NCBI GenBank assembly: GCA_035455265.1
Contig: DATIFK010000012.1
Location: 27,449-91,448, forward strand
DNA length: 64,000 bases
From: MGOM01 sp035455265
GTDB taxonomy: Bacteria > Chloroflexota > Anaerolineae > Anaerolineales > E44-bin32
Reading direction: 5' to 3'
A program made the position numbers and the translations under genes. Numbering within the stretch: position 1 is the first letter of the stretch; the number at the start of each line of letters is the position of its first letter. This document shows, piece after piece, positions 24,398-33,419 of the stretch. The notes beneath the pieces are model-generated. The model searched no databases. It saw only the letters and a list, made by a program, of their open reading frames with translations, and was not told the DNA's origin.

Positions 24398-25085
24398 GGG
24401 CTCTCCTTCGGCGCGCCGGGCGCTTCTGGCGGGCGTAGTACTCGCACAAGTCGTTCAGCGGACACCCAGGGCAGTCCGGGCGGCGCGGGTGGCAGATCTC
24501 GCGCCCGAGCCGGATGAGATTCAAATGGGCGTCCTTGTACATCGCGGGCAGGAACAGCTTCGCCAGCCGTTCATGGGCGCGTTCGGCGGTCATTGTCGGC
24601 GGGCGCAAGCCCAGGCGCCCACTGACACGGTAGATGTGAGTGTCGACGGGGAAGGCAGGCATGTCCAGGGAGAACAGCATCACGATGGCAGCCGTCTTGG
24701 GTCCGATGCCGGGGAAGCGCCGGAGCCAGGCCCGTGCTTCCTCCGGCGGCCAGCCGCGTAGGAATTCCAGATCGAGGGCGCCGTGCTCGGCCGTCAGCGC
24801 GCGCAGGAACCCCTGGATGCGCGGGGCCTTCTGCTGGGCCAAACCACCGTTGCGGATGGCGGCGATCACGGACCGACGAGGCGCGTCGCGCACGCCTTCC
24901 CAGGTCGGGAAGCGAGCGCGCAGGGAGGTGAAGGACCGATCACGGTTTACGTCGTTCGTGTTCTGAGACAGGATGGTCGAGATGACCTCGTCGAGCGGCG
25001 GGAGAGGGTGGCGCCAGACCGCCGGCCCGTAGTGGGCCATCAGGCGGCGGTTCACGGTGCGTGCTCTGCGGGCGGCGGAGTCCAC
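24381..25085 (-). CDS. nth: Endonuclease III (base-excision repair glycosylase/lyase)
   Basis: A 234-residue HhH-GPD enzyme. The helix-hairpin-helix 'FPGIGPKTAA' supplies the catalytic Lys130 and 'VDTH' the Asp148. The C-terminal 4Fe-4S cluster motif C-x6-C-x2-C-x5-C is complete (Cys198, 205, 208, 214). It removes oxidised pyrimidines from DNA and nicks the AP site. 'ILSQNTND' near residue 38 is characteristic; the usual 'LSQ.T.D' is kept. A basic C-terminal tail (KRPARRRR) is an extension. Confidence 0.95.
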   Translation of the reverse strand: MDSAARRARTVNRRLMAHYGPAVWRHPLPPLDEVISTILSQNTNDVNRDRSFTSLRARFPTWEGVRDAPRRSVIAAIRNGGLAQQKAPRIQGFLRALTAEHGALDLEFLRGWPPEEARAWLRRFPGIGPKTAAIVMLFSLDMPAFPVDTHIYRVSGRLGLRPPTMTAERAHERLAKLFLPAMYKDAHLNLIRLGREICHPRRPDCPGCPLNDLCEYYARQKRPARRRRAHDGQR

Positions 25086-25102
25086 GAGGGCATTCTAGCA
25101 TT

Positions 25103-25262
25103 CAGCTGTCCACCGTCAGTCCCTCACCCCAACCCCTCTCCCGCGCAGCGGGAGAGGGGCCTCTCGAAGGAACACCCGCTGCACCCGTCAGGTCCCGGAA
25201 GGGCTCCCTTCGCTCTCGGGACACGGAAGGCTGAAGGCTGACAGCTGACAGCTCCTTCCCCC
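25103..25262. repeat. CTCACCCC-type and heptamer-type repeats, copy 3
   Basis: CCCTCACCCCAACCCCTCTC with CCGCGCAGCGGGAGAGGGG (25118-25160), then GGAAGGCTGAAGGCTGACAG and CTGACAGCTCC (25225-25255). The second half belongs to the heptamer family. No gene is seen in this divergent gap of about 290 bp except the promoter at 25264. Confidence 0.7.
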
Positions 25263-25263
25263 G

Positions 25264-25291
25264 TTGACCGCGCCTGAAACCTTGCTATACT
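25264..25291 (+). promoter_or_regulatory. Sigma-70-type promoter of the metallophosphoesterase gene
   Basis: TTGACC (25264-25269), 16-base spacer, TATACT (25286-25291). Transcription would start at about 25298, so the apparent TTG start at 25264 is promoter sequence, supporting the downstream TTG at 25378 as the true start. Confidence 0.75.
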
Positions 25292-25377
25292 GTCCCCGGA
25301 CGGTCCGGTTGGCCGTCCCACCCCACCAACCCACAACACCCCGCGCCCACGGCCTCCCCTTCCCCCAGGAGCCCACG

Positions 25378-26322
25378 TTGATTCGCCTGTTCTTCGCCAC
25401 CGACGTCCACGGCTCCGACATTTGCTGGAAGAAGTTCCTCAACGCGGCCAAGTTCTACGAAGCCCAGGTATTGGTGCTGGGCGGCGACATGACCGGCAAG
25501 GCCCTCGTGCCGATCTCGCGCCAGGCCGACGGTCGCTGGAAGGCGACCCTGCTGCAGCAGGATTTCGTGCTGAGCGACGAGGGCGAGGTCGCCGACATGG
25601 AGCGGCGGGTGGCCAGCCGAGGCTACTATCCGTTCCGCACCGATCCCGATCAGCTGGCCGAGTTTGAGGCGGCCCCGGCGAAGGTGGACGACCTGTTCCG
25701 GCACCACATGCTCGACACGCTGCAGCGCTGGATGGATCTGGCGGACCAGAAGCTCGACGGGTCCGGCGTGCGATGCTACGTCTGCCCCGGCAACGACGAC
25801 CAGGTCGATACCGACGAGATCGTCCGGCGGGCCCGCCGGGTGGAGCTGGCCGAGGGCCGGGCGATCGACCTGGGCGACGGATTCACCATGATCAGCACCG
25901 GGTGGGCCAACATCACCCCGTGGAAGACGTTTCGTGAGCTGCCGGAAGCGGAGCTGGCCGAAAAGCTCGAGGCGATGACGTCGCTCGTGCCGGAGATGGG
26001 CCGGGCAGTGTTCAACTTCCATTGCCCGCCCTTCGGCACGAACCTGGATGAAGCCCCGGAAGTCGATGAGGATCTCAACGTGCGCGACGCCGGCCGGGCT
26101 TTGATTCACGTCGGCAGTACGGCCGTGCGTGAGTCGATCCTCAAGCACCAGCCGCTGCTTTCGTTGCACGGACACATCCATGAGGCCAAAGGATTGGACC
26201 GCCTCGGCAAGACATTGGCCATCAACCCCGGCAGCCTGTATGAGCAGGGCGTGTTGCAGGGCGTCGTCCTTGAGCTTGACGCCCGCCGCGGCATTCGCAA
26301 CTACGCCCTGACGACGGGGTGA
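25378..26322 (+). CDS. Calcineurin-type metallophosphoesterase
   Basis: A 314-residue enzyme. TTG 25378 is chosen because AGGAG lies 7 bases upstream and the phosphoesterase fold begins at once ('RLFFATDVHGSD'). All five metal motifs are present: D-x-H ('TDVHG'), GD ('LGGDMTG'), GND ('PGNDDQ'), the His in 'FNFHCPPFGTNLD' and GHxH ('LHGHIHEA'). It hydrolyses a phosphoester of unknown nature. An insertion of about 90 residues follows the second motif ('RHHMLDTLQRWMDLAD' region). It precedes the APC permease by 78 bases and may share its transcript. Confidence 0.88.
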   Translation: MIRLFFATDVHGSDICWKKFLNAAKFYEAQVLVLGGDMTGKALVPISRQADGRWKATLLQQDFVLSDEGEVADMERRVASRGYYPFRTDPDQLAEFEAAPAKVDDLFRHHMLDTLQRWMDLADQKLDGSGVRCYVCPGNDDQVDTDEIVRRARRVELAEGRAIDLGDGFTMISTGWANITPWKTFRELPEAELAEKLEAMTSLVPEMGRAVFNFHCPPFGTNLDEAPEVDEDLNVRDAGRALIHVGSTAVRESILKHQPLLSLHGHIHEAKGLDRLGKTLAINPGSLYEQGVLQGVVLELDARRGIRNYALTTG

Positions 26323-26400
26323 AGGGAAGGAGGTGCCGCCGCTCCTGAGTCTGTCGCCGGCTCTGCCGGCCCCATTCCGAATCTGTCGGAGGAGGCAACC

Positions 26401-28065
26401 GTGACTGAGGCTACGCTGTTCCTGCGCAAGGCGACCGGCCTGGTCCGTTCGTGGGCCGTCTTCGACGCCTTCATCTACGCGTTCTTCTCGATCAACCTGG
26501 TCACCCTGGGGCTGTACATCATCAGTCAGATGTACTACTTCGAGGGCGGGCTGATCCCGGCCATGCTCATCAGCGGGCTCATCATCCTGGCCGAGTGTGT
26601 CGTCTATGCCGGGCTGATCGCCGTCATGCCGCGGGCCGGCGGCGACTACGTCTGGCAGAGCCGCATCCTGGGCGGTTTCCTTGGATTCGTGCTGGCCGTG
26701 ACCGGCTGGTGGTTCATCCTGTGGCTGTGGACCCCGCTGTATGCCGACATGCTGCGGCACATCTTCTTCGTGCCGCTGCTGGGCGTGCTGGGCTTCAAGG
26801 AACTGGCGCTCGATGTCGCCTGGAATCCCAACTGGTGGATGGCGGTGGTCGTCATCACCTTGATCTTCGTCACCGTCGTCATCGCGCTGGGGATGAAGAC
26901 CTACGCCCGGATCCAGAAGTTCTGCTTCTGGGTCGGCAATGCCGGGCTGGCGGCGGTCTGCCTGATGCTGCTGTTCACCAACAACGCCCAGTTCCAGGCC
27001 GGCCTGGAGGCCAACGCCACGAAGCTCTTCGGAGCGGCACCCGGGGTGTATCAGGCGACCCTGGCCGCCGGCGAGGCGGCCGGGGGAATCACGCCGCTGT
27101 TCGGCGGGACGCTGCTGGCCATCTTCCTGGTCATGCCTTACCTGGTGTTCTTCAACCTGTGGCCCAACTGGGGCGCGACCCTGTACGGCGAAGTCAAAGG
27201 GGCGGATGACTTCCGCAAGAACCTGAAGGGCATGGCCTACGCCCTGATCCTGACCACCGTCCTGGGGATCGTGTTCTTCGTGCTCATCAACCGCACCATG
27301 ACCTGGGAGTTCATGCGCAGCGCCAACGCGGCGTACTGGAATTACCGCTGGGGCTATACCACCGAGGCGCCGCCGCTGAACTTCTGGCCCTATCCGGCTC
27401 TGCTGGCCGTGTTCACCACCACCAGCCCGGTGCTTCAGGCGATCGTCCTGCTGGCGATGAGCATGTGGTTCTTCGGCTGGGCCGGCACGGTCTTCCTGTC
27501 CTCGACGCGGGTGATCTTCGCCGCCGCGTTCGACCGCATCCTTCCGGAGGCGGTGGCGTCGCTTGAGCCGCGCACCCGCACACCCATCTGGGCGATCGTC
27601 CTGATGGTCGTGCCCGGCCTGATCGTGTCGTACCTGTACGTGTACAACGTGTCGCTGGGCGGCTCGGGCTTCGCCTCCATCACTCTGGCGTCGACCCTGG
27701 TGATCGCCGTGACCTACCTGGGGTCGACCATCGCCGCCATCCTGCTGCCGTACGTAAAGCCCGATCTGTACCAGGCCTCGCCGATCGCCAAGTACAAGGT
27801 GCTCGGCCTGCCGCTGATCAGCGTCGCCGGCGTGATCTTCGGCGCCTTCCTGGTCTTCCTGTTGTACGAGTGGCTGCTCGACCCGAACGCCCTGTACGGC
27901 ATCGGCTACTCGGTCAACGAGGCCGGCCTCAAGAACGGCGCCTCGCTGATCTTCATGGGCGCCATGTACCTGTTGGCGATCATCATCTACATCGTGGCCA
28001 AGATGATGCGCAGGAGCCAGGGCATCGACGTCGACAAGATCTACAAGGAGATCCCGGTCGAGTAG
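26401..28065 (+). CDS. APC-superfamily amino acid permease
   Basis: A 554-residue transporter with twelve or more hydrophobic segments and a GTG start behind GGAGGAGGC. It begins 'SWAVFDAFIYAFFSINLVTLGLY' (in parts) with the APC pattern of helix 1, and has 'VMPRAGGDYVWQSRILGGFLGF', equivalent to the 'P.aGG.Y.y.sr' motif of the family, after helix 2. It carries amino acids or polyamines; the particular substrate is not predictable. It is longer than typical (about 450-500) because of a loop at residues 195-225. Confidence 0.9.
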   Translation: MTEATLFLRKATGLVRSWAVFDAFIYAFFSINLVTLGLYIISQMYYFEGGLIPAMLISGLIILAECVVYAGLIAVMPRAGGDYVWQSRILGGFLGFVLAVTGWWFILWLWTPLYADMLRHIFFVPLLGVLGFKELALDVAWNPNWWMAVVVITLIFVTVVIALGMKTYARIQKFCFWVGNAGLAAVCLMLLFTNNAQFQAGLEANATKLFGAAPGVYQATLAAGEAAGGITPLFGGTLLAIFLVMPYLVFFNLWPNWGATLYGEVKGADDFRKNLKGMAYALILTTVLGIVFFVLINRTMTWEFMRSANAAYWNYRWGYTTEAPPLNFWPYPALLAVFTTTSPVLQAIVLLAMSMWFFGWAGTVFLSSTRVIFAAAFDRILPEAVASLEPRTRTPIWAIVLMVVPGLIVSYLYVYNVSLGGSGFASITLASTLVIAVTYLGSTIAAILLPYVKPDLYQASPIAKYKVLGLPLISVAGVIFGAFLVFLLYEWLLDPNALYGIGYSVNEAGLKNGASLIFMGAMYLLAIIIYIVAKMMRRSQGIDVDKIYKEIPVE

Positions 28066-28107
28066 CGCTCGAGGAGGAGTTCCAAGCGGTTCTGGAGAGT
28101 TCCCTCG

Positions 28108-28185
28108 GCCTCACCCCCTTGCCCCCTCTCCGCTGAGGGACGTGACCCAGCCTGAGCCAGGGTCTGGCGGAGAGGGGGAGAGGTC
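28108..28185. repeat. CTCACCCC-type hairpin repeat, copy 4
   Basis: GGCCTCACCCCCTTGCCCCC, TCTCCGCTGAGGGACGTGAC and TGGCGGAGAGGGGGAGAGG form an interrupted stem after the APC permease gene. It is related to the copies near 9293, 23259 and 25118. Confidence 0.7.
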
Positions 28186-28187
28186 TT

Positions 28188-28220
28188 AGGAGGCGGGGGC
28201 CGAAGGCCCCCGCCTCCTTT
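28188..28220 (+). terminator. Strong terminator-like hairpin
   Basis: A perfect 14-bp stem AGGAGGCGGGGGCC / GGCCCCCGCCTCCT with a GAA loop, followed by TTT. It closes the metallophosphoesterase-permease unit. Confidence 0.75.
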
Positions 28221-28262
28221 GGAAACCAGTTCCCCTCCCGGCTGGGAGGCGGACAGGCAGGC

Positions 28263-29015
28263 ATGGCAACGCTGGCAGACGGACGTGACGAAGCGCGGCG
28301 GATCATTGCCGAGGCCGAAGGGCGCGGGTTGGTGCTGCGCCTGTTCGGAGGCCTGGCGGTAGCGGTGCATTCCCCGAGCGCGGGGCACCGCGGCCTGGAG
28401 CGGAGCTATCTCGATCTGGATTTCCTTTCGAGCGAACGGCGGGGCTTCCGCCTGGAGCCGTTCTTCGCCGAGCTCGGCTACGAGGCCAACCGCGGCTTCA
28501 ACCTCTACAACGGAGACCGCCGGCTGTTGTTCTACGACGGCGCGCAGCAGCGCCAGGTCGACGTGTTCCTGGGCACGTTCACGATGTGTCACACCATCCC
28601 CCTCGCCGATCGCCTGGCCGTCGAAGGGATCACGCTCCCGCTGGCCGAACTGCTCCTGACCAAACTGCAGATTGTCGAGATGAACGAGAAGGACACCCGG
28701 GATGTCGCCGCGCTTCTGTTGGACCATCCCCTGGGCCCGACGGACGGTGAGGCGGTCAATCTGCCTCGACTCGAAGCCCTGTGCAGCGACGACTGGGGGT
28801 TGTGGAAGACGGTCAGCCTGAGTTTGGACAAAGTCGAACAATCGGTCGCGGCGTTGGACCTGGAACCGCAGGCCCGCACGACGGTCCTGGATCGGGTGGG
28901 GGAGCTGCGGCGCGCCCTGGAGGGAGCCCCCAAGACCCTGCGCTGGCGCCTGCGGGCGCGAGTCGGTGAGCGGGTGCGGTGGTATGAACTTCCGGAGGAA
29001 GTCCGCCGGGGATAG
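28263..29015 (+). CDS. Nucleotidyltransferase-fold protein of unknown function
   Basis: A 250-residue protein. The N-terminal pattern 'LRLFGGLAVAVHSPS', then 'RSYLDLDFLSSER', matches the 'GG.A...H......r.t.DlDfl' signature of nucleotidyltransferases of the AbiEii/MNT type, with the two Asp in 'LDLDF' as metal ligands, a third acidic in 'QVDVFLG', and 'LLLTKLQIVEMNEKDTRDVAALL' following. No cognate antitoxin (AbiEi-like) gene is adjacent, so a toxin role is not supported. An ATG at 28263 follows AGGCGGACAGGC. Function not known. Confidence 0.65.
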   Translation: MATLADGRDEARRIIAEAEGRGLVLRLFGGLAVAVHSPSAGHRGLERSYLDLDFLSSERRGFRLEPFFAELGYEANRGFNLYNGDRRLLFYDGAQQRQVDVFLGTFTMCHTIPLADRLAVEGITLPLAELLLTKLQIVEMNEKDTRDVAALLLDHPLGPTDGEAVNLPRLEALCSDDWGLWKTVSLSLDKVEQSVAALDLEPQARTTVLDRVGELRRALEGAPKTLRWRLRARVGERVRWYELPEEVRRG

Positions 29016-29030
29016 CTCGGGGGTTGGGAA

Positions 29031-29058
29031 TTGACAGCCCGGCGAGAGATGTTATAGT
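29031..29058 (+). promoter_or_regulatory. Sigma-70-type promoter of the ABC importer operon
   Basis: TTGACA (29031-29036), 16-base spacer, TATAGT (29053-29058). It lies 224 bases before the binding-protein gene, leaving an unusually long 5' leader of about 215 bases in which I see no known riboswitch; the leader includes a CCGCGGATGTCCGCGG stem (29118-29133). Confidence 0.75.
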
Positions 29059-29282
29059 TGCGGGACCAGATCGATCCCACGGACCGTTTCCAACAAACCA
29101 TGCGCCATTTCTGGTCGCCCCGCGGATGTCCGCGGGGTCCATCTTTGGGGGTACGTGTGGGAGGTGACTGGATCTAAACCCCTTCGCGTGAGTCTCCCGT
29201 CCGTCGCCCTGGCTGGGGAGGGGGCGGACTCTCCAGACGGCCCCGTCGAATCCGAGAACGTCCTTTCTAAGGAGGATGAGAG

Positions 29283-30455
29283 ATGAGAGTTCGATTTGCA
29301 CGGAGCTTGCCGGTGCTGTTGGTGGTGGCGCTGTTGGCGGCCTGTGGGGCGCCGACGGCCGCCCCGACGTCGCCTCCGGCGGCTGAACCGACCAGCCCGC
29401 CGGCAGCCGAGCCGACCAGTGCGCCGGAGATGAGCGCCATGGACGCCCTCATCGCCGCCGCCCAGGCCGAAGGCACGCTCACCACGATCGCCCTGCCCGA
29501 CGACTGGTGCAACTACCGCGAGGTCATCGACACCTTCAAGGCCAAGTACGGGTTGGATGTCACCGAGCTCAACCCGGACGCCGGCTCGGGTGACGAGATC
29601 GAGGCCATCAAGGCCAACATGAACAACCCCGGGCCTCAGGCGCCGGACGTGGTCGACGTCGGCTTCTCGTTCGGCGAGGAGAACGTCGATCTGTTTGAGC
29701 CGTACAAGGTCTCGACCTGGGACTCGATCCCGGCGTCGGCCAAGGACCCGGACGGCTACTGGTACGGTGACTACTACGGCGTCATGGCCTTCCTGGTCAA
29801 CACCGATGTTCAGCCGAACGTCCCGCACGACTGGGCCGATCTGCTGGACCCGATGTACAGAGGCCAGGTGGCGCTCTCGGGTGATCCGCGCACGTCCAAC
29901 CAGGCGATCCAGGCGGTCTATGCCGCCGGCCTGGCCAACGGCGGATCGCTGGACAACGCCCAGCCGGGGCTGGATTTCTTCGCCCAGTTGAACGCCGGCG
30001 GGAACGGCAACTTCGTTCCGGTGATCGCCAACAACGGCTTGGTGGCCAAGGGCGAGACGCCGGTTCGCCTCACCTGGGACTACAACGGCCTGGCGGCCAT
30101 CGACTCGTTTGCCGGGAATCCGAAGGCGGAGCTGGTCATCCCCGCCTCGGGTCGCTTCGGCGGCGTTTACGTTCAGGCGATCAGCAAATACGCTCCACAT
30201 CCGAATGCGGCCAAGCTGTGGATGGAGTTCCTGTATTCGGATGAGGGCCAGACCCTCTGGATGAAGGGATACTGCCACCCGATTCGGGAGGAAGACATGC
30301 GGGCCCGGGGCGTCATCCCCGCCGACCTGCTGGCCAAGCTCCCGGACGTGTCGGGCGCGCTGTTCCCCACGCCGGCCCAGTTGGCGGCGGCCAAGGTCCT
30401 GATCACCACGCAGTGGGATACGGTGGTCGGCGCCAACGTCCAGGCGGCCCCGTAA
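29283..30455 (+). CDS. ABC importer substrate-binding lipoprotein
   Basis: A 390-residue protein with a lipobox 'ALLAACG' (Cys21), a Pro/Ala/Thr-rich linker with a 'PTSPPAAE' repeat, and a periplasmic binding fold of the Fe3+/polyamine/2-aminoethylphosphonate class ('VIDTFKAKYGLDVTELN', 'APDVVDVGFSFGEENVDLF', 'YWYGDYYGVMAFLVNTD' in pieces). GGAGGATGAGAG precedes the ATG. No tyrosine set typical of Fe3+-binding proteins is evident. It is followed by a 15-bp hairpin that should stabilise its mRNA, giving excess binding protein over the membrane subunits. Confidence 0.9.
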   Translation: MRVRFARSLPVLLVVALLAACGAPTAAPTSPPAAEPTSPPAAEPTSAPEMSAMDALIAAAQAEGTLTTIALPDDWCNYREVIDTFKAKYGLDVTELNPDAGSGDEIEAIKANMNNPGPQAPDVVDVGFSFGEENVDLFEPYKVSTWDSIPASAKDPDGYWYGDYYGVMAFLVNTDVQPNVPHDWADLLDPMYRGQVALSGDPRTSNQAIQAVYAAGLANGGSLDNAQPGLDFFAQLNAGGNGNFVPVIANNGLVAKGETPVRLTWDYNGLAAIDSFAGNPKAELVIPASGRFGGVYVQAISKYAPHPNAAKLWMEFLYSDEGQTLWMKGYCHPIREEDMRARGVIPADLLAKLPDVSGALFPTPAQLAAAKVLITTQWDTVVGANVQAAP

Positions 30456-30475
30456 TCTGAGCCAAGACGACACGG

Positions 30476-30516
30476 GCGAGACCCCGCCCTGAGCTAGTCG
30501 AAGGGCGGGGTCTCGC
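30476..30516 (+). promoter_or_regulatory. Intercistronic hairpin after the binding-protein gene
   Basis: Perfect 15-bp arms (GCGAGACCCCGCCCT, 30476-30490, and its complement, 30502-30516) with an 11-base loop and no T-run. Such hairpins between a binding-protein gene and the permease genes usually act as mRNA stabilisers or attenuators, as in malE-malF. Confidence 0.75.
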
Positions 30517-30543
30517 TCCCTCAACCCGGAGGAACCCCCAGGC

Positions 30544-31440
30544 ATGACCTCCCCTGCCCCTGCCCCCGCCTCCGCCAGGGTCACGAGGCCGCCCTCCAGC
30601 CTGGGAGCCTGGCTCGGCGTCGCACCGTTCTTCCTCTTCGCCGTCCTTTTCCTGTTCTTCCCTTCCTTGCGTCTGTTCATTGGCAGCTTCACAACCGAAG
30701 ACGGCCGCTTCACGCTGGAAAACGTCCTGAAGCTCTTCACCGAACCGAGCATCCTGAATGCCTACTGGTTGAGCATCCGCATCAGTGCCGTCACGGCGGT
30801 GGGGGGCGGAATCTTCGGCTTCCTGCTGGCCTATTCGGTCACGATCGGAGGCCTCCCCAAGGCGATGCGATCCCTGTTGATCACCTTCTCCGGGGTGGCC
30901 TCCAACTTTGCCGGTGTGCCGTTGGCGTTCGCCTTTGTGGCGACACTCGGCCGCACCGGGTTCGTCACGGCCCTGCTCAAGAACGTCTTTCACCTCTCGA
31001 TCTACGATCACGGTTTCAACCTCTACAGCTTCGCCGGCCTCAGCTTCACCTATATGTACTTTCAGTTCCCGTTGATGGTCTTGGTCATGGCACCTGCCCT
31101 GGACGGGCTCAAGCGTGAGTGGCGCGAGGCCGCCGAGAACCTGGGCGCCAGCCGCACGCAATACTGGCTGCGGGTGGCGCTGCCGGTGCTGCTGCCCTCC
31201 ATCCTGGGGTCGATGATCCTGCTTTTCGGCAACGCCTTCGGCGCCTACGCCACCGCCTATGCGCTCACCGGCGGCGCCCTGCCCATCGTCACGATCCAGA
31301 TCGGAGCCCAGATCCGCGGCGATGTCTTGCACAACGTGGGCCTGGGGTATGCCATGGCGATGGGGATGGTGTTCATCATGGCCGTCTCGTTGGCGGGCTA
31401 TTCGTGGCTGCAGGGCCGCACGGAGAGGTGGCTGCGGTGA
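30544..31440 (+). CDS. ABC importer permease subunit 1
   Basis: A 298-residue membrane protein with six hydrophobic segments and the BPD_transp_1 EAA loop 'EWREAAENLGASRTQYWLRVALPVLLPSI' (read in parts, about residues 193-220). The N-terminus is Pro/Ala-rich. It pairs with the second permease, whose GTG start overlaps its stop, and with the ATPase at 32331. The pairing of two distinct permeases with one ATPase is that of PotABCD/FbpABC-type importers. AGGAACC precedes the ATG. Confidence 0.92.
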   Translation: MTSPAPAPASARVTRPPSSLGAWLGVAPFFLFAVLFLFFPSLRLFIGSFTTEDGRFTLENVLKLFTEPSILNAYWLSIRISAVTAVGGGIFGFLLAYSVTIGGLPKAMRSLLITFSGVASNFAGVPLAFAFVATLGRTGFVTALLKNVFHLSIYDHGFNLYSFAGLSFTYMYFQFPLMVLVMAPALDGLKREWREAAENLGASRTQYWLRVALPVLLPSILGSMILLFGNAFGAYATAYALTGGALPIVTIQIGAQIRGDVLHNVGLGYAMAMGMVFIMAVSLAGYSWLQGRTERWLR

Positions 31441-32318
31441 GCGCCCAGGCCCCCGCCGGCGCGCCCCCGGAGACGCGCGGGTCGGTCTCCCCACGCTTTC
31501 GCTTGCGCATCTTCCCTGTGTGGAGCTGGCTGTGGTACTTCCTGGGAGCGCTGTACTTCATCTTGCCCCTCTACGCCACATTGGACTTCTCCTTGAGAAT
31601 GGAACGGGGCGTGCTGGGCCTGAAGGCCTACGGCGTGGCCTTCGCCGACCGCGGGTTTCTTCAATCGTTCGGCTATTCCGTCTGGCTGGCGGTCGTCACG
31701 ATCATCGTCAGCATCCTGCTGGTGGTCCCAACGGCCTACTGGATACGCCTGCGGCTACCTCAGGCACGGCGGATCGTTGAGTTCATCACCCTGCTTCCCT
31801 TTGTGATCCCGGCCATCATTCTGGTCTTCGGCTTCATCCGCATCTACAGCTCTCCGATCGGCATCCCCTTCACCGATGTCCAGCTTCTGGCTCCGTTGAC
31901 AACCTCCAAGCTGGGGACGAACGCCTTGATCGTCGCCGGCTACGTCGTCCTGGGGTTACCGTACATGTATCGCTCGGTCGATACAGGCATGCGCACGGTG
32001 GATGTGCGCACACTGACGGAGGCGGCGCAGAGTCTGGGGGCCAATTGGGCGACGATCATGACCCGCGTCATCCTACCGAACGTCCGCACGGCCCTGCTGA
32101 GCGGCGCACTGCTCACGTTCGCCATCGTCGTCGGCGAAGTGGTGCTCGCCTCCTACCTGGGCCTCCCGACGTTCGGGCCGTACCTCTTCCTGCTCGGGCA
32201 GCATCGAGCCTATGAACCAGCGGCGCTTACCTTCACCACCTTCCTGTTGACCTGGGCCGCCATGGGGATCATCCAACTGGTGACGGGCGGCCAGGGTCAG
32301 GTTGCCGGCGCCCACTAG
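31437..32318 (+). CDS. ABC importer permease subunit 2
   Basis: A 293-residue protein whose GTG start at 31437 overlaps the preceding stop. It has six hydrophobic segments and an EAA loop 'LTEAAQSLGANWATIMTRVILPNV' (in parts). It is of the PotC type, and forms the transmembrane channel with subunit 1. The coding sequence ends 12 bases before the ATPase gene. Confidence 0.92.
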   Translation: MSAQAPAGAPPETRGSVSPRFRLRIFPVWSWLWYFLGALYFILPLYATLDFSLRMERGVLGLKAYGVAFADRGFLQSFGYSVWLAVVTIIVSILLVVPTAYWIRLRLPQARRIVEFITLLPFVIPAIILVFGFIRIYSSPIGIPFTDVQLLAPLTTSKLGTNALIVAGYVVLGLPYMYRSVDTGMRTVDVRTLTEAAQSLGANWATIMTRVILPNVRTALLSGALLTFAIVVGEVVLASYLGLPTFGPYLFLLGQHRAYEPAALTFTTFLLTWAAMGIIQLVTGGQGQVAGAH

Positions 32319-32330
32319 GGGATTGGGGAC

Positions 32331-33389
32331 ATGGCCTTCTTGTCGATCCAGCACGCATCGAAGAACTACGGGTCCGCCGTCGCCGTCGAGGATTTCAACC
32401 TCGAGATCGAGAAGGGGGAGCTCGTTTCCTTCCTGGGGCCGAGCGGCTGCGGCAAGACGACGACGCTGCGCATGGTGGCGGGTTTCGAAGTCCCTAGCAG
32501 CGGCAAGATCGAGCTGAGCGGCGTGGACATCACCAGCCGCCCTCCCAATCAACGCAATGTCGGGATGGTCTTCCAGGCCTATGCTCTCTTTCCCAACATG
32601 ACCGTCGCCGACAACGTCGGTTTCGGCCTGAAGGTCGCCAACAAGCCGACGGCCGACATCCGCCGGCGAACCGACGAGATGCTGACGCTCATCCGCATGC
32701 CGCAGCTCGGCGACCGCTATCCCTATCAGCTGTCGGGCGGGCAGCAGCAGCGCGTGGCGCTGGCGCGCGCCTTGGCCATTCAGCCGAGCGTCTTGCTGCT
32801 CGACGAGCCGCTCTCGGCCCTGGATGCCAAGATCCGCGTCGAGCTGCGCAGCGAGATCCGGCGCATCCAGCAGCAGCTGGGCATCACGACCATCTACGTT
32901 ACCCATGATCAAGAAGAGGCTCTCTCGATCTCCGACCGCATCGTGGTCATGAGCGCCGGGCGGATGGAACAGGTGGGCACCCCTTTCGAGATCTACAACT
33001 TCCCCAAGACCGCCTTTGCCGCTTCGTTCGTCGGCACGCTCAATCAACTGCGCTGCACGGTCGTCGACGCCGATCAGGCCAAGCTGGCCTTCGACGGCCA
33101 GACCTTCACCGCCGCGGCGCCCATCCGCGCCGCCAAGGGTGCTTCGGTCGTCGCCGCACTGCGGCCGGAAGAACTGCACATCGGGCGCTTCGACGGGGAG
33201 AACCAGCTGACTGGGACGGTCGAAGCGGTGACCTTTTTGGGCGGGATCGTACGCATCCGCCTGGCCCTGGGCGAATCGCGGATCACCCTCGACGCTCTCA
33301 ACGAGCGGCGCCTCACGCTGCCGAAGGTCGGGGAGACGCAGACGGTTTCCTTCCCGCCGCATGCCTGTTGGGTGATGGTGGAGAGCTGA
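32331..33389 (+). CDS. ABC importer ATPase (PotA/FbpC-like)
   Basis: A 352-residue ATPase with Walker A 'GPSGCGKTT' (about residues 37-45), Q-loop 'GMVFQAYALFPNMTVADN', signature 'LSGGQQQRVALARAL', Walker B 'VLLLDEPLSALD' and H-loop 'VTHDQEEAL'. The C-terminal 110 residues form a TOBE-type regulatory domain ('VVAALRPEELHIG'). The architecture matches importers of polyamines, Fe3+ or organophosphonates. Completes the transporter begun at 29283. Confidence 0.93.
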   Translation: MAFLSIQHASKNYGSAVAVEDFNLEIEKGELVSFLGPSGCGKTTTLRMVAGFEVPSSGKIELSGVDITSRPPNQRNVGMVFQAYALFPNMTVADNVGFGLKVANKPTADIRRRTDEMLTLIRMPQLGDRYPYQLSGGQQQRVALARALAIQPSVLLLDEPLSALDAKIRVELRSEIRRIQQQLGITTIYVTHDQEEALSISDRIVVMSAGRMEQVGTPFEIYNFPKTAFAASFVGTLNQLRCTVVDADQAKLAFDGQTFTAAAPIRAAKGASVVAALRPEELHIGRFDGENQLTGTVEAVTFLGGIVRIRLALGESRITLDALNERRLTLPKVGETQTVSFPPHACWVMVES

Positions 33390-33419
33390 AAGGCCTCGGT
33401 TTTCCGACGTCCTGGCCGG

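Noticed and set aside
28263..29015. Toxin of an AbiEii-type toxin-antitoxin pair
   Set aside because: The nucleotidyltransferase signature fits, but no AbiEi-like antitoxin or other small partner gene is adjacent.
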